64,000 nucleotides of DNA from Oscillospiraceae bacterium (GTDB taxonomy: Bacteria; Bacillota; Clostridia; Oscillospirales; Oscillospiraceae): positions 1 to 64,000 of the forward strand of contig CAJTFK010000004.1 of assembly GCA_910575505.1 (NCBI GenBank), in the 5' to 3' direction. Below are positions 58,434-64,000 of the stretch, one piece after another. A program made the translations under genes and the position numbers. Each line of letters opens with the position of its first letter. The first letter of the stretch is position 1. The notes under the pieces were generated by a model. It worked only from the letters and a program-made list of their open reading frames with translations. It was not told the DNA's origin and ran no database searches.

Positions 58434-59867
58434 ATGAACAAGAAGCTGCCCGCCCTGCTGCTGGCCCTGTGCCTGCTGCTGAGCATTCCCGTCCAGGCCG
58501 CCCAGGACAGCACGGAGAACTTCATCCGCCAGAGGACCTATGAAAAACAGTTTTCCGACCTGGTCCCCGGGTCCACCTTCTACGACAACGCCGCCGCCCT
58601 GTACGAATACGGCCTGTCCAACGGAAAATCCGACGGCTCCTTCGGCCTGAACGACCCCATGACCGTGGGCCAGATCGTCATTTTCGCCGGGCGCATCCGC
58701 AGCCTCTACCGTCTGGGAAACGCCGAGGCCGGCCCCGCCGTGTGGGCGGAGGAGAGCGGCCCCGCCGCCCTGGGCTATCTGCGCTATCTCCAGTCCGAGG
58801 GCGTACTGGGTCCGGAGCTGGACGGGCGTCTGAGCGAGCCCGCCACCCGGGCGGAGGTGGCTCATGTCCTGGCCGGCGTTCTGCCGGAGGAGGCCCTGCC
58901 CAGCGTCAACAATGAGCTGGTGACGGTGGGGTACTCCAGCCGGCGCTATATCACGGACGTCACCGAGTACACCCCCTATTACACCGACATTCTGACCCTC
59001 TACCGCCGGGGCGTCTCTGCCGGCAGCGACGCCCAAGGCTCCTTCCTGCCGGACTCCCCCATCACCCGGGGCGCGGCGGCAGCCATGCTGACCCGCATGG
59101 TGGACCCCGCCCTGCGGGTCCGTCCCCAGTGGGATCTCTCCCGGCTCTACAGCGCCCAGGGAACCCTGCTGTCCGACCTGGTGGAGCCCGGCACCTTCTA
59201 TCCCTCCCCCGCCAGCGCCGGGGAGATGGACAGCACCATCCGCCACATGCTGGCCAGAGGGGAGCATCAGCTGCTGCTGTACTACCCCGGCGTCACCGCC
59301 CCCCGGGCCAAGGAAATCATGGAGTCCGCCCTGGAGGCGGTGAAGGTCTACTGTGAGCAGAGCTACAACGCGGTCAACTGCACCTATGTCATCGCCGGTC
59401 CGGTGACACTGTCCTTCACCGCCGCCGGAGCCGGGGACCGTCTGGAGGAATACCGGGCCGCCGCCATGGAGGCCGCCGTGGCCGTCCATGACCAGCTGTG
59501 GGAGAACGGGACCATCACCACTGACATGACGGACCGGGAAAAGGCCCTGATTTACTATGACTGGATTTGCAGTCACTGCGTCTATGACTACCAGGCCAGA
59601 GACGATTCCCTCAGCCACATTGCCTACAGCCTGTTTGCCAACGGCACAGCCGTATGCGACGGATACACCGGAGCCTATAACATGCTGCTGAAGCTGGAGG
59701 GCATCCAGTGCTATGCCCTGGCCAACGACAGCCACATCTGGACGGTGGCCGTGCTGGACGGCGAGACCGTCCACATCGACACCACCTGGGGAGACAGCGG
59801 CAGCGCCGTCAGCTATGACTACTTTGCCATGACCCCCGAGCAGTCCCGGCGTTATCACGCCTGGTAA
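58434..59867 (+). CDS. SLH-like and transglutaminase-like secreted protein
   Basis: The 477-residue product has a signal peptide ending near VQAAQ. SLH-type repeats (FSDLVPGSTFYDNAAALYEY with FGLNDPMTVGQIV; YITDVTEYTPYYTDILTLYR with ITRGAAAAMLTRMV) are followed by a linker. The C-terminal transglutaminase-like domain has GTAVCDGYTGAYNMLLKLEG (Cys408), NDSHIWTVAV (His434) and VHIDTTWGD (Asp449), a complete catalytic triad. AAAGGAGCG precedes ATG 58434. It is a paralogue of the 42013 gene but with a more standard triad, and it lies 44 bp after the LCP gene. Wall remodelling at the surface is a reasonable guess. Confidence 0.85.
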   Translation: MNKKLPALLLALCLLLSIPVQAAQDSTENFIRQRTYEKQFSDLVPGSTFYDNAAALYEYGLSNGKSDGSFGLNDPMTVGQIVIFAGRIRSLYRLGNAEAGPAVWAEESGPAALGYLRYLQSEGVLGPELDGRLSEPATRAEVAHVLAGVLPEEALPSVNNELVTVGYSSRRYITDVTEYTPYYTDILTLYRRGVSAGSDAQGSFLPDSPITRGAAAAMLTRMVDPALRVRPQWDLSRLYSAQGTLLSDLVEPGTFYPSPASAGEMDSTIRHMLARGEHQLLLYYPGVTAPRAKEIMESALEAVKVYCEQSYNAVNCTYVIAGPVTLSFTAAGAGDRLEEYRAAAMEAAVAVHDQLWENGTITTDMTDREKALIYYDWICSHCVYDYQARDDSLSHIAYSLFANGTAVCDGYTGAYNMLLKLEGIQCYALANDSHIWTVAVLDGETVHIDTTWGDSGSAVSYDYFAMTPEQSRRYHAW

Positions 59868-59880
59868 ATCTGATTCGTTC

Positions 59881-59906
59881 GCGGCCCCGCCGTCAGGCGG
59901 GGCCGC
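59881..59906 (+). terminator. Terminator-like hairpin after the SLH-transglutaminase gene
   Basis: Stem GCGGCCCCGCC with complement at 59896-59906, 4-nt loop, but only a weak T tract (TTGA). Confidence 0.5.
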
Positions 59907-59932
59907 TTGACGGCCGGGGGAGGATGTATGCA

Positions 59933-60095
59933 AAAACCTGTATTCATAACCGGGAAATGTCGGATGGGCTGGGATTTTTCCCGCCGGACAGGGAGAGTTT
60001 CCGCGGCCATACTGACGTATGGCAAGGGAAAGCGGCACAGTTTGACGGGGAAAAGACCGCTCAGACGGCGTTCAGTGATTGTGAATACAGGTTCT
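59933..60095 (+). repeat. MITE-like repeat, family R3 (copy c, 163 bp)
   Basis: It starts AAAACCTGTATTCATAACCG and ends TTGTGAATACAGGTTCT. The inner blocks (GGGATTTTTCCCGCC, TGGCAAGGGAAAGCGGC, CAGACGGCGTTCAGTGATT) align with copies a and b. Confidence 0.8.
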
Positions 60096-60189
60096 AAAAT
60101 CTTCCACTGGAGAACGGGGCTTTTCAGGCCATACTGGATGAGGACGCCCCATTCGCTTCTGCGCCCTTCGGCTTTTGAAGGGACAGGCC

Positions 60190-60325
60190 CCTGTGCCCGT
60201 CCGATGCGTGCGGAGAACAGGCCGGAACAGCGCCCTGCAAGTGTTCCGGCTGTGCGGCGCCGGATGGGGCAGTCACCGCCGCAGCGGCTGAAAGGAAGGA
60301 AATGCCTCGTTTCAGCTCTGCGGCA
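60190..60325 (+). repeat. Diverged R4-like repeat before the helicase gene
   Basis: The segment from CAGGCCCCTGTGCCCGTCCG to GTCACCGCCGCAGCGGCTGA and GGAAATGCCTCGTTTCAGC matches the second half of R4 copies A and B loosely. Its end overlaps the helicase leader. Nothing else is supported between 60096 and 60364. Confidence 0.4.
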
Positions 60326-60364
60326 GACCTCACAGACAACACTGCCGGGACAGGAGGAAACGCC

Positions 60365-62578
60365 ATGGCAAGACAGCGGCCGGGCTTCGGCTGGCCCGTC
60401 TCCGTTCTGAAACGGAGGGGCTGGACCAGCGAGCTGATTCGGGACCTGCTTCCCGGTCCCCAGGTGGTCCATTGGGAGCGCCGCACGGTCCGAGTCTGGG
60501 ACAAGGACGCCGTGCGGACCGCGGAACGGGACCCCCGCTTTGCGGAGGGCTCCGTGAAAAAAACCGCCAAAGCCGCCCCCGGTGCGCGGCACGCCTGTTT
60601 CCTGCTGTCCCAGGCCTGGGACGAGGCAGAGCAGGACGATTCCCCGGCCTGGCTCCTGGCCGGGCACTATCACAGCGCCCTCCTCTCCCGGATTCCCGAG
60701 ATATCCGGAAGCCGGGCCTTTGACAGCTCCCAGGTCAAGGGCCCCCTGATGGAATTCCTCGCCCTGGAGCAGGGCTGCGGCGGCCCGCAGCTGACGGCGG
60801 CGCTGAAGCGCTTTCTGCGGTCCGCGGCCTGGCTGGGCCAGTGCGCCGGGCACCCTCTGTCCCGGCAGGTCCGGGACCGTTATCCCCATGTTCTCCGTGC
60901 CGCCGCCGGGGGCATCCTGGAGGACTTCTCCGCCGCCCAGCCGGAGGCGGATCCAGGGGCCATGCTCCGGGCGGAGGGCTTTCCCGCCTCCCAGCTGCTC
61001 CGGGAGGGGCTGGCCGCCGTCTGGTCCGTCTGGTATGTTCCCAGGGCCATCCGCACCAGCCTCAGCCTGCTCATCGCCCTGAACCCCAAGGACGAATACC
61101 CGGAGGCCCGGGCCATGCGCCGCCGCTTCGTGCTGCACCTGGGGGGCACCAACACCGGCAAGACCTATGCCGGCTTCCAGCGGCTCCGGCAGGCGAAAAC
61201 CGGGGTCTATCTGGCCCCCCTCCGCCTCCTGGCCCTGGAGGCCCAGGAAACCCTGCTGGACGCCGGAGTGGACTGCTCCCTCTCCACCGGAGAGGAGGAG
61301 GACATCCGGGAGGACGACACCCACCTGGCCGCCACGGCGGAAAAGCTGGACATGAAACGCCGCTGGGACGTGGCGGTGGTGGACGAGTGCCAGATGATCG
61401 CGGACCGGCAGCGGGGCTACGCCTGGACCCGGGCCATTCTCGGCGTTCTGGCTCCGGAGGTCCACCTGTGCGCCGCGCCGGAGGCGGAACAGCTGCTGAT
61501 CCGCCTGATTGAGAGCTGCGGCGACAGCTGGGAGGTGGAGGTCCACCGGCGGAACACGCCCCTGGTCTGCATGACCCGCACCGTGGACCCGGGCCGGGTC
61601 CAGCCGGGGGACGCCCTGATTACCTTCTCCAAGGTGGGGGTCCTCAGCGTGGCGGAGGACCTGCGCCAGAGCGGAAAGGAGCCCGCCATCATCTACGGGG
61701 CCCTGCCCTACTCCACCCGCCGCCGGCAGATGGAGGGCTTTCTGGCGGGAGAGATGGAATATATCGTTTCCACCGACGCCATCGGCATGGGGCTGAACCT
61801 GCCCATCCGGCGGATTATCTTCATGGAAACCGAAAAGTTCGACGGCACCGAGCGCCGCCCGCTGAAGCCCGAGGAAATCAAACAGATCGCCGGCCGGGCG
61901 GGACGCTTCGGCATGTACAACCGGGGCTATGTAGGGGCCACCCAGGACCTGGGGACCATCCGGGCGGGGCTGGAGGCGGAGATTCCCCCGCTGGAATACG
62001 CCGTGGCGGGCTTTTCCGACCTGGTTCTCCAGGCGGATTTCGACCTGCTGGAGGTGCTGACCCAGTGGAACCGGATGCCCACCGCGGAGCCCTACCGCCG
62101 TCTCGACATCTCCCGCTATATCACCGTCATCTCCAAAATGCGGGAAATGGGCTTCCTGCTGACCAGGGAACAGGAGCTGCGGGCGGCCAACATCCCCTTT
62201 GACGAGACGGAGGAGGCCCTGCGGGATCTGTTTTTCTCCTTCCTGCGCCGCTGGCAGCGGGGGGAGCCCATTGAACAGCCCGGACTGCCCGAGGGGGAAT
62301 CCACCCTGCCGGAGCTGGAACAGTATTACAGAAAACTGGACCTCTATTTCTCCTTCTCCAAGGCCTTCGGCTGCCCGGTGGATCAGGACAGGCTCTATGA
62401 CACCCGGGAGCGGGTGGCCGACGCCATCAACGAAATCCTGCTCCACCGCCTGCGGGACAACATCCGCTTCTGCGCCCGCTGCGGAAAGGCCCTGCCCCTG
62501 TACCACCGGGGGCGGCTGTGCGACGTCTGCTTCCAGAAGGAACGCGCCCCCATCCGCCGGAGCCGCCGGAAGCAGTAG
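60365..62578 (+). CDS. SUV3-like DExD/H RNA helicase with C-terminal zinc finger
   Basis: The 737-residue SF2 helicase resembles eukaryotic mitochondrial SUV3 more than typical bacterial helicases. The ~245-residue N-terminal region has no motif I recognise. The helicase core has motif I LGGTNTGKTYAGFQ (259-272), motif II VVDECQMIADRQ (Asp340-Gln343, DECQ), and motif VI QIAGRAGRFG (507-516). SVEDLR-like and VSTDAIGMGLNLPIRRIIF segments lie between. A SUV3-type helical domain follows. Residues 703-722 form a CX2C-X12-CX2C zinc finger (CARCGKALPLYHRGRLCDVC). ATG 60365 follows GGAGGAAACGCC. It could unwind structured RNA during decay; no partner nuclease is adjacent. Confidence 0.85.
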   Translation: MARQRPGFGWPVSVLKRRGWTSELIRDLLPGPQVVHWERRTVRVWDKDAVRTAERDPRFAEGSVKKTAKAAPGARHACFLLSQAWDEAEQDDSPAWLLAGHYHSALLSRIPEISGSRAFDSSQVKGPLMEFLALEQGCGGPQLTAALKRFLRSAAWLGQCAGHPLSRQVRDRYPHVLRAAAGGILEDFSAAQPEADPGAMLRAEGFPASQLLREGLAAVWSVWYVPRAIRTSLSLLIALNPKDEYPEARAMRRRFVLHLGGTNTGKTYAGFQRLRQAKTGVYLAPLRLLALEAQETLLDAGVDCSLSTGEEEDIREDDTHLAATAEKLDMKRRWDVAVVDECQMIADRQRGYAWTRAILGVLAPEVHLCAAPEAEQLLIRLIESCGDSWEVEVHRRNTPLVCMTRTVDPGRVQPGDALITFSKVGVLSVAEDLRQSGKEPAIIYGALPYSTRRRQMEGFLAGEMEYIVSTDAIGMGLNLPIRRIIFMETEKFDGTERRPLKPEEIKQIAGRAGRFGMYNRGYVGATQDLGTIRAGLEAEIPPLEYAVAGFSDLVLQADFDLLEVLTQWNRMPTAEPYRRLDISRYITVISKMREMGFLLTREQELRAANIPFDETEEALRDLFFSFLRRWQRGEPIEQPGLPEGESTLPELEQYYRKLDLYFSFSKAFGCPVDQDRLYDTRERVADAINEILLHRLRDNIRFCARCGKALPLYHRGRLCDVCFQKERAPIRRSRRKQ

Positions 62579-62634
62579 ACCCCCAAAAAAGCAAACCTTT
62601 CACATCATATCACAAGATCATAAATATCGAAAAA

Positions 62635-62657
62635 CCCCGGCGGGCAGGCCGCCGGGG
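62635..62657. terminator. Hairpin between the helicase and MATE genes
   Basis: CCCCGGCGG paired with CCGCCGGGG (62649-62657), 5-nt loop. The flanking T-run is on the minus strand (plus AAAAA at 62630), so it terminates minus transcription better than plus. Confidence 0.5.
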
Positions 62658-62685
62658 TCCGTTCACACAGGGCAAAGGAGGGAAC

Positions 62686-64000
62686 ATGACAGCGCGCAGA
62701 CAGAACCGGGAGGCCAGGGCCGCCGTCCGCGTCATTCTGCTTCTTGCATGGCCCACCATGCTGGAACAAATCATGCAGTCCGCCGTCCAGTACATAGACA
62801 CCGCCATGGTGGGCTCCCTGGGCACCCAGGCCACGGCGGCTGTGGGGGCCACCACTACCATCGGCTGGCTGGTCCAGTCCTCCATCACGGCCTTCAGCGT
62901 GGGCTTCCTGGCCTATATCTCCCAGGCCTGCGGGGCCGGGGAGACCCGGGCCGCCCGGCGGGCCGCCGCTCAGGCGGTGCTGTCGGTGCTGGTCATCGGC
63001 GGCGCGTGCACCGTCCTCACGGTCTCCCTCAGCGGACGGATTCCCGTCTGGATGCGGGCGGAGCCCCACATCCGTCCCGCCGCCTCCCGGTACTTTTTCA
63101 TCCTGTACCTGCCCATGCTGTTCCGCACCGCCAGCATCATCCTGGGAACGGTGCTGCGGGCGGCGGGAGACACCAAAACCCCCATGAAGGCGGGCCTGGC
63201 GGTAAACGTCCTCAACGTGGCGCTGAATTTCCTGCTGATTTATCCCACCCGGACGGTCTCACTCCCGGGCTGCACCCTCTTCATCCCCGGCGCGGGCTGG
63301 GGCGTGGCCGGGGCCGCCGCCGCCAGCGCCGCCGCCTATACCTGGGGCGGCATCCAGATCACCAGGGCCCTGTGGCGGCATCCCGCCGTCTCTCCCAGGG
63401 GAGAGAGCCTGCGGCCCGACCCGGACATTCTCCGCCCCTGCCTGCGGGTGGCGCTGCCCAACATGCTCCAGCGCTTTGTGTCCTCCCTGGGCTATGTGGC
63501 CTTCGCCGCCATGATCAACGCCCTGGGGGAGGCTGCCGCCGCCGCACACACCATCGCCAACACGGTGGAGTCCGCCTTTTACATCCCCGGCTACGGCATG
63601 CAGACCGCCGCCGCCACCCTCACCGGCAACGCCTGCGGCGCGGGGGATCGGAAGCGCATGAGGTCCCTGACCACCCTGTTCATCCCTGTGGAGGTGGGGC
63701 TGATGTGCCTCACCGGCGGCATGCTCTTCGCCTCCGCGCCGCTGCTGATGCGGCTCTTTTCGGACAGCGGCGAGGTCATCACCCTGGGGGCCGCCGTGCT
63801 GCGGATGGTGGCGGTGTCCGAGCCCCTCTACGGCGTTTCCATCATTGTGGAGGGCATGATGATGGGGGTGGGCCAGACCCGGAGGCCCTTCCTGTACAAC
63901 ATCACCGGCATGTGGTGCATCCGGGTGCTGGGGACCTTCCTCTGCACCCAGGTTCTGGGCGGAGGGCTGATTGCCGCCTGGGGCTGCATGATTGCACACA
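62686..64000 (+). CDS. MATE-family efflux transporter (partial, cut by window end)
   Basis: The open frame runs past position 64000, giving at least 438 residues. ATG 62686 follows AAAGGAGGG by 3 nt. It shows the MATE pattern of two six-segment bundles: LAWPTMLEQIMQSAVQYIDT (first helix), AMVGSLGTQATAAVGATTTI, RAAGDTKTPMKAGLAVNVLN and GYGMQTAAATLTGNACGAGD, then MMMGVGQTRRPF near the end. These carriers expel drugs and other cations using Na+ or H+. The substrate is not predictable. It starts about 107 bp after the helicase stop. Confidence 0.93.
   Translation, partial: MTARRQNREARAAVRVILLLAWPTMLEQIMQSAVQYIDTAMVGSLGTQATAAVGATTTIGWLVQSSITAFSVGFLAYISQACGAGETRAARRAAAQAVLSVLVIGGACTVLTVSLSGRIPVWMRAEPHIRPAASRYFFILYLPMLFRTASIILGTVLRAAGDTKTPMKAGLAVNVLNVALNFLLIYPTRTVSLPGCTLFIPGAGWGVAGAAAASAAAYTWGGIQITRALWRHPAVSPRGESLRPDPDILRPCLRVALPNMLQRFVSSLGYVAFAAMINALGEAAAAAHTIANTVESAFYIPGYGMQTAAATLTGNACGAGDRKRMRSLTTLFIPVEVGLMCLTGGMLFASAPLLMRLFSDSGEVITLGAAVLRMVAVSEPLYGVSIIVEGMMMGVGQTRRPFLYNITGMWCIRVLGTFLCTQVLGGGLIAAWGCMIAH

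Noticed and set aside
59855-62506. 883-residue minus-strand frame opposite the helicase
   Set aside because: The plus-strand frame has intact helicase motifs and a ribosome site; the reverse frame has neither.

Overview
The window is a GC-rich (roughly 60%+) stretch of a low-GC-type Gram-positive genome. SigA-type promoters with TATAAT-like -10 boxes, strong AGGAGG ribosome sites, two T-box leaders, spoIIID behind a sigma-E-like promoter, S-layer homology (SLH) proteins, ECF transporter S components and an LCP cell-wall enzyme all point to a spore-forming clostridium. A gut Oscillospiraceae member (Flavonifractor/Intestinimonas/Lawsonibacter-like) is the best guess. That is inferred from gene content, not from a marker comparison.

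Layout. 1-2.1 kb: right end of an IS3-type element, then three small genes of unknown function. 2.1-3.6 kb: a radical SAM protein divergent from an HxlR regulator. 3.6-7 kb: leuC-leuD-leuB under a leucine T-box. 7-10.7 kb: a two-component system, a MITE-like repeat, and prfC. 11.2-17.5 kb: a secreted M60 (mucinase-type) metallopeptidase with a dockerin-like module, followed by an SLH-anchored protein. 17.5-22.2 kb: acyl-ACP thioesterase, then a second leucine T-box controlling two DUF2500-like genes and leuS. 22.4-32.9 kb: an ABC importer (ATPase, fused permease, HAD phosphatase, binding lipoprotein) divergent from a sensory binding lipoprotein, sensor kinase, AraC-type response regulator and second HAD phosphatase. 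I read this as an uptake locus for a phosphorylated compound, perhaps hexose phosphate. 33.2-37.1 kb: indolepyruvate:ferredoxin oxidoreductase (iorA, iorB) with a ubiquitin-like small protein and an FrhB-type Fe-S protein. 37.3-40.4 kb: nagB-nagA and cysK.

40.4-41.3 kb is an intergenic region packed with dispersed repeats. 41.3-44 kb: a NYN/PIN-like protein, an SLH-transglutaminase-like protein and a DUF1275 membrane protein. 44-50.4 kb: an MMPL/RND exporter with a 948-residue secreted coiled-coil partner, divergent from two tandem TetR genes. 50.6-53.6 kb: two ECF S components around a MocR (PdxR-like) regulator; the second has a long structured leader. 53.6-56.3 kb: an operon of a uridine-kinase-like fusion, DUF3842, and an Fe-S aldo/keto reductase-like protein. 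56.5-59.9 kb: spoIIID, a small unknown gene, an LCP transferase and a second SLH-transglutaminase-like protein. 60.4 kb to the end: a SUV3-like RNA helicase and a MATE exporter cut by the window edge.

At least four families of short intergenic repeats recur, three of them in two or three copies. The most unusual items are the SUV3-type helicase, the dockerin-M60/SLH pair, the importer ATPase with a large insertion inside its nucleotide-binding domain, the ubiquitin-like protein inside the ior operon, and the exporter/coiled-coil pair. No rRNA, tRNA, CRISPR array or prophage was seen.
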